Position numbers and translations under genes: made by a program. The notes below the pieces were generated by a model. It ran no database searches. It saw only the letters and a list, made by a program, of their open reading frames with translations, and was not told where the DNA came from. Below, piece by piece: positions 8,480 through 17,229 of a DNA stretch of 64,000 nt; position 1 is the first letter of the stretch; every line of letters begins with the position of its first letter. The DNA comes from Niveispirillum irakense DSM 11586 (GTDB lineage Bacteria; Pseudomonadota; Alphaproteobacteria; Azospirillales; Azospirillaceae), in the NCBI RefSeq assembly GCF_000429645.1, contig NZ_KE386934.1, forward strand, positions 558,001-622,000, in the 5' to 3' direction.

Positions 8480-10927
8480 ATGGGTTTGGATAGACGCCGC
8501 CTCGCCTTGATGATGGCGATGGCTGGATTGGTGGCTGCTGCACCATTGACGGGAACGGCGACCGCGGAAACCTTGTTGACTGTAGACGCGACCAAACAGC
8601 CGCCCGCCCTGGAAACCAACTATCTGAAGATGGGCGAAGGCCGCCACCCGGACGGCCCCCGTATCGCCATCAACAATCGCTATCTGACCCTGAACGGCAA
8701 ACCCTGGATGCCGGTGATGGGGGAGTTCCACTATACCCGCTTTCCCGCCGTCTATTGGGAAGAACAGTTACGCAAGATGAAGGCGGCCGGCATCGACATC
8801 GTGGCCACCTATATCATCTGGAACCATCATGAGGAGGTGGAGGGCACCTTCACGTGGGAAGGCGACCGCGATCTGCGCCGCTTCGCCGAACTCTGCGCCA
8901 AACATGGGTTAAAACTGGTGGTCCGGATCGGCCCCTGGTCACATGCGGAGGTGCGCTATGGCGGCATCCCGGACTGGGTTGTCCATGCCATGCCGACACG
9001 CGGCGATGATCAGCAATATCTGTCCTATGTGGACCGCTATTACCGGCAGATCGCGAAGCAGGTTTCCGGTCTGCTGTGGAAGAATGGCGGCCCCATCATC
9101 GGCGTCCAGTTGGAGAATGAATATAACCTGACCGGCCCCGGCCAGGGGCGGGACCATATTGCCACCCTGAAGCGGATGGCCCTGGCAGCAGGATTCGATG
9201 TACCGCTTTATACGGTGACCGGCTGGGATCAGGCCGTCTATCCCAGCGGCGAGGTGGTGCCCGTCTTCGGCGGCTATCCGGACGAGCCCTGGAAGGCCAG
9301 CCCCGAAATCCTGCCGCCGAAGGAAACCTATGCCTTCCGTTTTGACAGCCGGGTCAGTGGCAATCTGGGCGCCCAGACAACGGCCACACGGCGCGGCGAT
9401 GCCGATCCGGATATCCCGCACACGCCTTTCCTGGGGGCGGAATATGGCGGTGGCGTGCCGGCCATGTATCGCCGCCGCGCCGTGATCGACCCCGCCGATA
9501 TCTCCGCCATGCTGCCAGTTCAGGTGGGGTCCGGCGTCAACCTGTTCGGCTATTACATGTTCCATGGCGGGCGCAACCCGATGGGGCGGACAACGCTGGA
9601 AGAAAATACCGGCAGCGGCGGCCATAATGACACGCCGATCATCGGCTATGATTTCCAGGCCCCTCTGGGCCAATATGGCGATATGCGCCCGGTCTTGCGC
9701 AAAATCCGCCCTTACCATCTGTTCATGCGGGCCTATGGCGACAAGTTGGCGCCGATGATCCCGCACGCCCCGGCCACCCTGCCCAAGGCCCTGGATGACC
9801 TGTCCACGCCGCGCTGGTCGGTGCGCAGCCAGGGGGACAGTGCCTTCCTGTTCTATAACAGCCATGTCCGCCAATATCAGATGGCACCCGCCCAGGATGT
9901 TCGCTTCGCCCTGGACCTGCCGGGCGGGCGGGTGACCTTCCCGCAAAGCCCGGTGACCTTGCCGGCGGGGGCCCATTTCATCTGGCCGGTGAATATGGAT
10001 CTGGGCGGGGCCACCCTTGCCTATGCCACAGCCCAGCCCGTGACAAAGCTGATGGTGGCGGGTGTGGAAACCCATATCCTGCAGGCCGAACCGGGCGTGC
10101 CGGTGGAACTGGCGCTGCGGGGTGCTGACGCCATCCGGACGGCAGGCGGGAAAATTACCGCAGCGGATGGCATCAGCCGCATCCAGGGGCTGGAACCCGG
10201 CACCGGCGCCGTAATCGACTTCACCGCTGGCGGAGCAGCCAAGCGCCTGCTGATCCTGACAGAAAAGCAGGCGGAAGACCTGACGCTGGCCGATATTGGC
10301 GGCCGTGCCTTCGCCCTGATCAGCGAGGCCGACCTGTTCACGGACGAAAAGGGGATTGATCTGCGCCGCCGGGGCGATAACCGCTTCCGCTACGCCAGCC
10401 TGCCCGCCATCGCACCGGGCGGTACGGTGGACGGGCTGTTCCACACCTATGAAGCGACAGTTCCGGCCAAACCCACCACGCCCGTGACCATCGAGCCCCT
10501 GCGGGAGGCGCGGCCCGTACCGCCCATCCGTACCGGCGGAGCCGCGAAGGCGGCGATGCAACCGGCACCGGAACTGTTTGGACGATCCGCCGCCTGGAAG
10601 ATCACCATCCCGCGCGATGCCCTGCAGGGCGTTGCCGATGCGTGGCTGGAGCTGGATTATCAGGGTGATGTCGGTCGGCTGTTCAGCGGTATCCAGTTGC
10701 TGGACGATCATTATTTCAACGGCCCCGTCTGGCAGATCGGCCTGAAACGGTTCAAGGCGGAAATCGCCCAGCCCTTGACCCTGACCGTAATGCCGCTGCG
10801 CGGTGACGCGCCGATCTATATCCAGCAGGAATGGAAGCCGGCACAGGCGGCAGATGGCCAATTGGCCGTTCTGAAAGGTGCCAGGCTGGTGCCGGAATAT
10901 GCATTGCGGGTGGAGGTGGGCCGCTGA
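8480..10927 (+). CDS. Exported GH35 beta-galactosidase
   Basis: 815 residues. The N-terminus has a Tat-like signal peptide (DRRRLAL followed by a hydrophobic run, cleavage probably after ATA). The GH35 (beta/alpha)8 barrel starts near residue 60 (LTLNGKPWMPVMGEFHYTR). The general acid is probably E214 in QLENEYN and the nucleophile E321 in FLGAEYGGG, both standard for GH35. The remaining 450 residues should be beta-sandwich accessory domains. It would release terminal beta-galactose from polysaccharides in the periplasm or outside. It is flanked by housekeeping genes pepA and holC; a LacI-type regulator lies 1.2 kb downstream and could control it. Confidence 0.9.
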   Translation: MGLDRRRLALMMAMAGLVAAAPLTGTATAETLLTVDATKQPPALETNYLKMGEGRHPDGPRIAINNRYLTLNGKPWMPVMGEFHYTRFPAVYWEEQLRKMKAAGIDIVATYIIWNHHEEVEGTFTWEGDRDLRRFAELCAKHGLKLVVRIGPWSHAEVRYGGIPDWVVHAMPTRGDDQQYLSYVDRYYRQIAKQVSGLLWKNGGPIIGVQLENEYNLTGPGQGRDHIATLKRMALAAGFDVPLYTVTGWDQAVYPSGEVVPVFGGYPDEPWKASPEILPPKETYAFRFDSRVSGNLGAQTTATRRGDADPDIPHTPFLGAEYGGGVPAMYRRRAVIDPADISAMLPVQVGSGVNLFGYYMFHGGRNPMGRTTLEENTGSGGHNDTPIIGYDFQAPLGQYGDMRPVLRKIRPYHLFMRAYGDKLAPMIPHAPATLPKALDDLSTPRWSVRSQGDSAFLFYNSHVRQYQMAPAQDVRFALDLPGGRVTFPQSPVTLPAGAHFIWPVNMDLGGATLAYATAQPVTKLMVAGVETHILQAEPGVPVELALRGADAIRTAGGKITAADGISRIQGLEPGTGAVIDFTAGGAAKRLLILTEKQAEDLTLADIGGRAFALISEADLFTDEKGIDLRRRGDNRFRYASLPAIAPGGTVDGLFHTYEATVPAKPTTPVTIEPLREARPVPPIRTGGAAKAAMQPAPELFGRSAAWKITIPRDALQGVADAWLELDYQGDVGRLFSGIQLLDDHYFNGPVWQIGLKRFKAEIAQPLTLTVMPLRGDAPIYIQQEWKPAQAADGQLAVLKGARLVPEYALRVEVGR

Positions 10928-11035
10928 GGAAAGTCAAAAGTGGCGGGGTATAAAGCCTGCGGAACTGTCACCCAGGCTTTTCCCCGGCCGCTTTTATGCT
11001 AAATGAAGGGGGTGATGATCGTTATGGAGTATGTG

Positions 11036-11521
11036 ATGACCGGCCGCCGTTTGATCCCCTTCCTGCTGCTGGCCTGTCTGGCCCTGGTCACCCCGGCCAT
11101 GGCGAATGTCAACCGCACCATGGCTGCCGCCCTGCCGGATGAGCCGGATGGATGGGTGATGAGCGAGGTGCGCCCGGCACGCGGCGGGTTGCCCATGTAT
11201 TCTGCCGCCACGGCGGAAGCCACCTATAAGCGCGGCCATGTGGAAGTGGTGGTCGGTGCCGGTCGCAGCCCCACCCTGTTCAAAGCCGTGATGGGATCGG
11301 TGAAGAACACGGCCTCCCTGCCGCCGGACAGCACGGTGGAAAAGATCGCCGATCATCACGCCGTGGTGTCCCGCTTCCCCAATTCCAAACCGCCCCTTTT
11401 CACGGTGCAACTGCTGGCCGGGTCGGATGGCATCATCATCCTGACCACCCGCAACGGCACCTATGAGGATCTGGTGGCGCTGGCGCAGGAAGTGGATTTC
11501 AGCCAGTTCCCCCGTCGTTGA
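11036..11521 (+). CDS. Small exported protein of unknown function
   Basis: About 161 residues with a signal peptide (RRLIPFLLLACLALVTPAMA) and a compact mature domain of about 135 residues, rich in beta-type sequence. No family recognised. Several in-frame ATGs exist between 11003 and 11036; 11036 is preferred because a GGAG lies six bases before it and the signal peptide then starts normally. It ends 13 bases before holC begins, so the two are probably one transcript, which may be fortuitous. Confidence 0.65.
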   Translation: MTGRRLIPFLLLACLALVTPAMANVNRTMAAALPDEPDGWVMSEVRPARGGLPMYSAATAEATYKRGHVEVVVGAGRSPTLFKAVMGSVKNTASLPPDSTVEKIADHHAVVSRFPNSKPPLFTVQLLAGSDGIIILTTRNGTYEDLVALAQEVDFSQFPRR

Positions 11522-11534
11522 TCTGGCACCTCGC

Positions 11535-11984
11535 ATGACGGAGCTTCGCTTCTACCATCTGACGCTGCGCACGCTGGAACAGACCCTGCCGGGCCTGCTG
11601 GAAAAGTCGCTGGAGCGCGGATGGAAGGCCCTGGTGCTGACAGATGGCGAGGAACGTGCCCAGGCGCTGTCCCAGCATCTCTGGACTTATAAACCCGACA
11701 GTTTCCTGCCCCACGGCACACGCCAGGATGGGCACCCTGCCCATCAGCCGGTGCTGATCACCAGCGAGGATGACCGCGCCAACAACGCCCATGTCCTGTT
11801 CCTGACCGGTGGCACAACCACCCCTGCCCTGGCCGACTATAATCTGGCCTGCGACCTGTTTGACGGGAACGATCCGGATGCGGTGGCCGCCGCGCGCCAG
11901 CGCTGGCGCGCGGCCAAGGAAGCGGGCCACAGCCTGACCTATTGGCAGCAGAATGAACGCGGCGGATGGGAGAAAAAGGCCTGA
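11535..11984 (+). CDS. holC: DNA polymerase III subunit chi
   Basis: 149 residues from the ATG at 11535. HolC links the clamp loader to single-strand binding protein. The N-terminus MTELRFYHLT, the segment KALVLTDGEERAQALSQHLWTYKPDSFLPHG, and the C-terminal GHSLTYWQQNERGGWEKKA are family-typical. The upstream extension in the same frame overlaps the previous gene and carries no conserved sequence. The normal partner pepA lies 3.2 kb upstream, separated by the GH35 gene and a small exported protein. Confidence 0.93.
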   Translation: MTELRFYHLTLRTLEQTLPGLLEKSLERGWKALVLTDGEERAQALSQHLWTYKPDSFLPHGTRQDGHPAHQPVLITSEDDRANNAHVLFLTGGTTTPALADYNLACDLFDGNDPDAVAAARQRWRAAKEAGHSLTYWQQNERGGWEKKA

Positions 11985-12026
11985 ATCTTTGGCCCGATAG
12001 ATCATATGGTTGGCCCAACCCCGCTA

Positions 12027-12040
12027 TGACAACATTATCA
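12027..12040. promoter_or_regulatory. Possible LacI-family operator upstream of the LacI-type gene
   Basis: A 14-base imperfect palindrome, TGACAACATTATCA, lies 67 bases before the regulator start. LacI-family operators are usually even palindromes with a central CG; this one has CA at the centre and three of seven positions do not pair exactly. It could be an autoregulatory site, but this is weak evidence. Confidence 0.3.
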
Positions 12041-12107
12041 CACGCTTGCAACAATATGACACGCATGCGATTGGATTAGACAACCCATAACAACCGGGTG
12101 TGGAATC

Positions 12108-13151
12108 GTGGCCGAGCGTAAGCCGACGATCATTGATGTAGCCCGCGCCGCGGGCGCCTCGATCAAAACTGTTTCCCGCGTCATGAACAATGAGCGTTAT
12201 GTCAGCGCCGAGACGCGGGAACGGGTGATGAAGGCGATGGCGGAACTTCAGTTCCAGCCCAATCGGTCCGCGCAGAGCCTGAAGGGCGACCGGTCCTATC
12301 TGATTGCCCATATCTATGGCGATCCGGGTGGTCCCTATACCGGTGAAATCCAGATGGGGCTGCTGAACCGCTGCCGCCAGCAGGGCTACCATCTGCTGAT
12401 CGAAGAAATCGATTACAGCGGCGGGGATGTGCAGGAGCGCGTCAGCAAACTGGTGCATCAGTTGAACCTGGATGGCGTGGTGCTGACTGCCCCTGTCACT
12501 GATAATGAAGCGGTGATGCAGGTGCTGGACGAGGCCGGCGTGCCCTATATCCGCGTCACTCCGGCCACGGAATCGCCCTCTGCATCCTCCGTCCGGATTG
12601 ACGAACGGGCCGCGGCGGCTGACCTGACCCTACATCTTCTGGCTTTCGGTCATCGCCGCATCGGCTTCATCAAAGGCCGCGCCAACCATGCCGGCACCGA
12701 TCTGCGTTATGGCGGCTATTGCGACGCCTTGCGCGAATATGGGCTGGAGCCGGAGCCGGAGATCGTGGAACAGGGCGGTTTCACTTACCGCTCTGCGCTG
12801 GCCGGTGCGCGGCGCCTGCTGTCCCTGGCCGATCCGCCGACCGCCATCTTCGCCAGCAATGACGAGATGGCGGCGGGCGTCCTGTCAGTGGCCCATGACC
12901 GGGGCCTGTCGCTGCCCAGTGACCTGTCCGTGGTCGGGTTCGACGATATCCAGTTGTCGGAAATGGTGTGGCCACCGCTGACCACCGTGCGGCAACCGAT
13001 CCAGGAAATGGCCGATGCGGCAGCGGAAGTGCTGATCGACCTGCTGGCCCATCGCCGTCAGTCCGACACGGTTCCCCCCCCCATCGCCCATCGTGTGCTG
13101 CCGCACAAGCTGGTGATCCGCCGGTCCACCGCCCCGCCGGCCAAGCGCTAG
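12108..13151 (+). CDS. LacI-family transcriptional regulator
   Basis: 347 residues from a GTG start that places the DNA-binding helix-turn-helix at residues 5-25 (TIIDVARAAGASIKTVSRVMNNE), as in the family. The rest is a periplasmic-binding-protein-like sugar sensor domain (SYLIAHIYGDPG... to VVGFDDIQLSEMVWPPLTTVRQP). Members usually repress carbohydrate genes until a sugar binds. Plausible targets nearby are the GH35 gene at 8480 and the TonB-dependent receptor operon; neither link is proven. Its TAG stop lies at the edge of a palindromic repeat. Confidence 0.93.
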   Translation: MAERKPTIIDVARAAGASIKTVSRVMNNERYVSAETRERVMKAMAELQFQPNRSAQSLKGDRSYLIAHIYGDPGGPYTGEIQMGLLNRCRQQGYHLLIEEIDYSGGDVQERVSKLVHQLNLDGVVLTAPVTDNEAVMQVLDEAGVPYIRVTPATESPSASSVRIDERAAAADLTLHLLAFGHRRIGFIKGRANHAGTDLRYGGYCDALREYGLEPEPEIVEQGGFTYRSALAGARRLLSLADPPTAIFASNDEMAAGVLSVAHDRGLSLPSDLSVVGFDDIQLSEMVWPPLTTVRQPIQEMADAAAEVLIDLLAHRRQSDTVPPPIAHRVLPHKLVIRRSTAPPAKR

Positions 13152-13251
13152 AGCAGATCGCGGAAAAGCGGAATCGCTTTGGAGCGTGAATCTGCTCGCT
13201 GAACAAGGGCTTAGAGCCGTGTGCGTTTCCGATTAAACGCACACGGCTCTA
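13149..13251. repeat. Two palindromic elements after the LacI-type gene
   Basis: First element 13151-13197: ends GAGCAGAT and ATCTGCTC pair around a GC-rich centre and it begins on the lacI-type stop codon. Second element 13212-13251: a perfect 17-base stem (13212-13228 with 13235-13251) around a six-base loop. There is no T run, so these are not ordinary terminators. They resemble the short intergenic palindromic repeats dispersed in alphaproteobacterial genomes; I recall similar ones but cannot verify a family. Confidence 0.6.
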
Positions 13252-13285
13252 GAATGTGTCTGGTTTAGTTGGAATCGGAAATAGT

Positions 13286-13394
13286 CCTCACTACCGTCAC
13301 CCCGGCGCAGGGGTCACAAGCGCATTGCTCTACGAAACTGGACCCCGGCCTGCGCCGGGGTGACGGTGTAGGTTGATCCAACCTAAACCTGACA
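13286..13394. repeat. Hairpin repeat, copy A (REP-like)
   Basis: A long imperfect inverted repeat: ACCGTCACCCCGGCGCAG on the left matches CTGCGCCGGGGTGACGGT on the right, with a spacer containing TTGCTCTACGAAACTGGACC. A closely related copy lies at 61676-61794. Both copies are between the 3' ends of convergent genes (LacI-type gene and peroxidase here). Function could be bidirectional termination or a dispersed REP-type element. Confidence 0.75.
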
Positions 13395-13409
13395 AACTCT
13401 AACTCCTCA

Positions 13410-14534
13410 TCACAAGGTACGCAGGAAGGCGACCAGAGCCTCCTTGTCCGCACGCGACAGGTTCAGTTTTCGCAGCAAGGGTGTGGTCGTTGGGAAAAGC
13501 GGGTCTTGGACCTGATCCGCCCGCGGCCGTGGCCGTGCCCCCCCTTCATTGTAAAAATTGACCAGCCCCTCCAGGTTGGGAAACAGGCCATCATGCATAT
13601 AGGGGCCGGTGGCACCGATGCTGCGCAAGGTCGGGGTGCGGAAGGCACCGACATCCTCGGCCTTTCCCGTCACCGCGTACCGCCCCAGATCCTGGCGGGG
13701 ACGGCCATAGAAATTGAGCCCAAGATTATGGAACTTCTCGTCGCTGAACAGCGGGCCGTTATGGCAGTTGGCGCACCCTGCCTGGGTGCGGAACAGATGC
13801 AGCCCCGATAATTCCTGATCCGACAGGACACGGGTGCCCAGTTCCAGCGCCCGATCCCATTTGCTGCGGCGGGGTTTGATCGTGCGCTCGAACGCGGCGA
13901 GCGCCATGGCAACCTGGTCAATGGTGACAGGCCCGGTGCCGAAAACGGATGCGAACCGGGCCGCATAATCGCCATGACGGTTCAGCCGCGCCTTGATCTC
14001 CGCCGGATCGGCATTCATCTCCACCGGGTTTGCGATCGGGCCTTTGGCCTGCTCTTCCAGAGTCGCCGCCCGCCCGTCCCAGAAGAAACTTTTCCGGTGG
14101 GCCACGCCGATCAGCGTGGGGGCGTTGCGCGCGCCGCGCTGGCGCTCATGCCCAAAGGAGGTGCGGACGCCATCCCCCCAGCCCAGTTCCGGACTATGGC
14201 AGTTGGAACACGCGATCTGTCCCGACCCGGACAGGATGGGATCATCAAACAACCGCTTGCCCAGCGCCACCTTCTCCGGTGTCGCTGGGTTCTCCACCGG
14301 TTCCGGCGCCGGCGGCACGGGACCAAATTCAGCAAAGGTCGCGCCCGGCAGCAGAGTCGGGCGGGGCCAGCTTTCCGGTGGGCCGGCATAAAGGCTCCGC
14401 AACGCGGCTATATCCATCGGGGCTGCCGGATCGGCAGCCCCGGCAGCCTGCGGCGTGCTTGGTGCGGTGGAACAGGCGGCGACCAGAATGATCGCCGCCA
14501 TTGCCCCCACCATCCAGATACGCATGATGGTCAC
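13410..14534 (-). CDS. Diheme cytochrome c peroxidase-family lipoprotein
   Basis: 374 residues from GTG at 14534 (ATG at 14525 is equally possible). The N-terminus is a lipoprotein signal with lipobox cysteine C21 (VAAC). Two c-type haem sites are visible: CSNCH at 109-113 and CANCH at 254-258, the layout of the bacterial CcpA/MauG family. These enzymes reduce peroxide or carry out haem-based oxidations in the periplasm. The gene starts five bases after the stop of the TonB-dependent receptor, so they form an operon. That pairing suggests a redox step linked to uptake, for example metal release, rather than general peroxide defence. This is inference. Confidence 0.9.
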   Translation of the reverse strand: MTIMRIWMVGAMAAIILVAACSTAPSTPQAAGAADPAAPMDIAALRSLYAGPPESWPRPTLLPGATFAEFGPVPPAPEPVENPATPEKVALGKRLFDDPILSGSGQIACSNCHSPELGWGDGVRTSFGHERQRGARNAPTLIGVAHRKSFFWDGRAATLEEQAKGPIANPVEMNADPAEIKARLNRHGDYAARFASVFGTGPVTIDQVAMALAAFERTIKPRRSKWDRALELGTRVLSDQELSGLHLFRTQAGCANCHNGPLFSDEKFHNLGLNFYGRPRQDLGRYAVTGKAEDVGAFRTPTLRSIGATGPYMHDGLFPNLEGLVNFYNEGGARPRPRADQVQDPLFPTTTPLLRKLNLSRADKEALVAFLRTL

Positions 14535-14539
14535 GCCCG

Positions 14540-17086
14540 TCAGTAGGTGTAGGTCAGGCCCATCCAGACAGAGCGGCCCATCTGGTAGGGATTGGAGGCG
14601 CTGGTCGCCGTATTGGGCAGGGCATCCAGCACATTGGTGATCCGGGCCTCGGCAGTCAGCCCGCCGAAGCTGGTTTCCACCAGCTTGGCCTGGACATTCA
14701 GCCCCAGATCCAGCCAGCCATCATAGTGACGCTGCTCCCACACCTCATAACTGACGCCGGAAATGCGGGTTGTCTGACCCGAAGCCTGGATGCGCTCGAA
14801 ATCGGCTTTCCAGCGCCCATGCAGCACGGTTGTGATGCGGTCCTCCCACCAGGTGGAGGTCAGCGCCGCATTGACGTTCCAGGGCGTGCTGAAATCCAGC
14901 CGGCGATTACGGGCGATGATGTCCGCTTCGGAGACGAGTTGGCCTTCAAAGAAGATCATATTATCTTCCGCCTCCAGTGAGTCGGACGGATCATAATAGC
15001 TGTTCGAGTTGCTCTTGGTTTTACTCCAGGCCCCGTTCAGCGCCAGGCTGTGATTGCGCCAAGTGCCATTCCACTCCACCGACACGCCGCGATACCGGCT
15101 CTCCCCGTCATTGCTGACCGTGTAATCGCGATAGGTGCTGGTGCGCCCAGTCACCGGATTGACATAGCTGTAGCTGTCCGCTGTCAGCTTGCGGGTAATC
15201 TCGTCCTTATTGTTGCGCAGGATACCCTTAACCCGGACAGAACCCCAGGGGAGCGGCGCCGAGAGGGCAGCCGTCAACTCGTTGGAATAGGGCGTATCCA
15301 GATCTGAATTTGAATAGCGGGTGGATTTGGAATAGCTGGAAAGCTCCCAATTATCGCTATAGACCTGCCGGCCGCCGGTCACCGTGGCCGCGCGCTGATA
15401 GACGTAATTATCGGGATATTTTTCCCGCAGCGCATAGCCCAGGAAACCACGGCTGTAATAGCGGTTTGCCCCCAGGGTCAGGGTCGTTCCCCACGGCAAT
15501 GCCGTGGCCACGCTGAGGCGCGGGCTGATGTCATGATTGCCAAGGAAGCTCTCATAATCATACCGCAGGCCGGCCCGCAGATCGAAGCGGTTCCAGCTGA
15601 GATTATATTCGCTCCAGGCGTTGAAGCTGTCCAATCCCACATCGGCTTTATACGCCTTATAGACGCTGTACTGCGTTAACACGGTGTCGCCGGCGATGCA
15701 GACCACGCTGGTATTGCAGACAATGTTGGTGCCGACAACGCCACGGCTATAGGCGTAATTATCTTCCGGCCGCTCCTTTTTCGCTTCAACGCGTGTATAT
15801 TCCGTGCCCAGCCGTAGCGTGCCGGCACTGTCGAACCGGTGGGTCCAGTCGCCCTTGATGGCTGTATCGGTCTGCTGCTGGTTGATATCGCCGAAACCGC
15901 CTTCGCTGCAATTCGTGCTGCTGCAGAACGACCCGCGCTGTGACCGGGACGGCCAGGAATAATGGATCGGCGCCCATTCCCGGTCAGTGTCGGAATAGGT
16001 GTGCGACAACTTCACCGACCAATCATCGCTGTCACCCGTGCGGGCCAGGCTGAGATAGCCTGACAGGCCACCACCATGGGTGCTGGAGAGATCGTCGATC
16101 CGGTTGTTGGAGGAGAACTCACTACGGTAGGGGCTATAGGTCACCTGCCCCGTCAGCAACAGATCATCCGCCAGATCCTGCTCAGCCTTGAGCATGAAGT
16201 TGTCGCTGGTGCTGGTGCGCGGCGAGGATGTACCGCCATAGGCTGCCGTCTTGTAATAGACAACCTTGGACTGGCTTCGGTTGGCCGCAAGCAGCACGCG
16301 GGTGCGGTCAGTCAGCGGCATGTTCAGCGTGCTGCCGAAACGGTATTTCTCAAAATCCACCTTCGGTGCCAGATCGGCGCCAAACGCCGCCCGGTCGGCC
16401 TTGCTGATCTTGAAATTCACCATACCGTCGCTGGTATAGTTGCCGGTGACCGTGGCCCCCCAGCGGGCTTCCGGCCGCTTGGTCTGCACATCCACCACGC
16501 CGCCGGTGAAGCCACCATATTGGGCGCTGATATTGCTGTCCTCAACAACGATGCTGCCGATCAGGGACGGATCAACCCAGATGCTCTGGGCATGATTGCC
16601 CGCCACTTCATAGGCATCAGCCGGATTGAGAGCACCCGACGTATCAACAACATCCAGACGGGAATTGGCCCCCACCCCATCGATGGCGAAATAATTGTCG
16701 TAATACCGCCCGCCGGAGATGGAAATATCGGAGGGACGTATATCCTGAATATCTGTCGCCGCCGTGCTGTATTGGCTGCGGCTGAACTGGACATGCGGCA
16801 GAATCTTCAGCAACTCCATCGCATCGCCATTCCCCGTCTGCCGCGACTGGACCGCTTCCTGGCTGATCACCGAGCGACCGGTTGCCACAACATCCGTGCT
16901 TTCATAGGCGGGTGCTGGCGGGGTAGCACTCTCTTCAACCGAAATGGTGGGGCGCTGGCCCGTCTCCGCTGCCCCGGCATCCTGCTGCGCCAAGGCGGGC
17001 ACAGCAAACAGCGCGAGCGTGGAAACACCAAGCAAAGCACGACCGCGCAGACGGTCGTATGGAATCAACCCCATTTTCATCCCCAT
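14540..17086 (-). CDS. TonB-dependent outer-membrane receptor
   Basis: 848 residues from the ATG at 17086; ATGs at 17080 and 17074 are alternatives, while the 104-residue upstream extension has no signal peptide. The signal peptide (RALLGVSTLALFAVPALA) is followed by a TonB-box-like region, a plug domain (about residues 60-190: DAMELLKILPHVQFSRSQYS, YFAIDGVGANSRLDV, QYGGFTGGVVDVQTKRPEARW) and a 22-strand-type barrel ending in aromatic WMGLTYTY, proper for BAM insertion. Substrate unknown. The operonic diheme peroxidase, the divergent TonB gene and a Fur-like palindrome upstream favour iron or another metal complex over a sugar. Confidence 0.93.
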   Translation of the reverse strand: MGMKMGLIPYDRLRGRALLGVSTLALFAVPALAQQDAGAAETGQRPTISVEESATPPAPAYESTDVVATGRSVISQEAVQSRQTGNGDAMELLKILPHVQFSRSQYSTAATDIQDIRPSDISISGGRYYDNYFAIDGVGANSRLDVVDTSGALNPADAYEVAGNHAQSIWVDPSLIGSIVVEDSNISAQYGGFTGGVVDVQTKRPEARWGATVTGNYTSDGMVNFKISKADRAAFGADLAPKVDFEKYRFGSTLNMPLTDRTRVLLAANRSQSKVVYYKTAAYGGTSSPRTSTSDNFMLKAEQDLADDLLLTGQVTYSPYRSEFSSNNRIDDLSSTHGGGLSGYLSLARTGDSDDWSVKLSHTYSDTDREWAPIHYSWPSRSQRGSFCSSTNCSEGGFGDINQQQTDTAIKGDWTHRFDSAGTLRLGTEYTRVEAKKERPEDNYAYSRGVVGTNIVCNTSVVCIAGDTVLTQYSVYKAYKADVGLDSFNAWSEYNLSWNRFDLRAGLRYDYESFLGNHDISPRLSVATALPWGTTLTLGANRYYSRGFLGYALREKYPDNYVYQRAATVTGGRQVYSDNWELSSYSKSTRYSNSDLDTPYSNELTAALSAPLPWGSVRVKGILRNNKDEITRKLTADSYSYVNPVTGRTSTYRDYTVSNDGESRYRGVSVEWNGTWRNHSLALNGAWSKTKSNSNSYYDPSDSLEAEDNMIFFEGQLVSEADIIARNRRLDFSTPWNVNAALTSTWWEDRITTVLHGRWKADFERIQASGQTTRISGVSYEVWEQRHYDGWLDLGLNVQAKLVETSFGGLTAEARITNVLDALPNTATSASNPYQMGRSVWMGLTYTY

Positions 17087-17131
17087 ACTTTGTCCATTCA
17101 GGCCTGTCCCGGGACAGGTCTGCCCATGGGG

Positions 17132-17164
17132 TATTGCAATTGCGAATGATGTGCAATTGCAATA
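17132..17164. promoter_or_regulatory. Strong palindrome between receptor and tonB genes, Fur-box-like
   Basis: Twelve-base perfect inverted arms (17132-17143 and 17153-17164) around the nine-base spacer GAATGATGT. The core TGCGAATGATGTGCA resembles the 7-1-7 Fur/Mur-type site in GC-rich alphaproteobacteria. It lies between the divergent receptor (start 17086) and TonB (start 17230) genes, where one regulator could control both. The palindrome is seen; the regulator is inferred. Confidence 0.6.
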
Positions 17165-17229
17165 TTGTCTCATTTCCGTCCTCGCCGCCGCAATCCGGCG
17201 GCGCTGAAAACGCATAGGAGTGTATTGCA

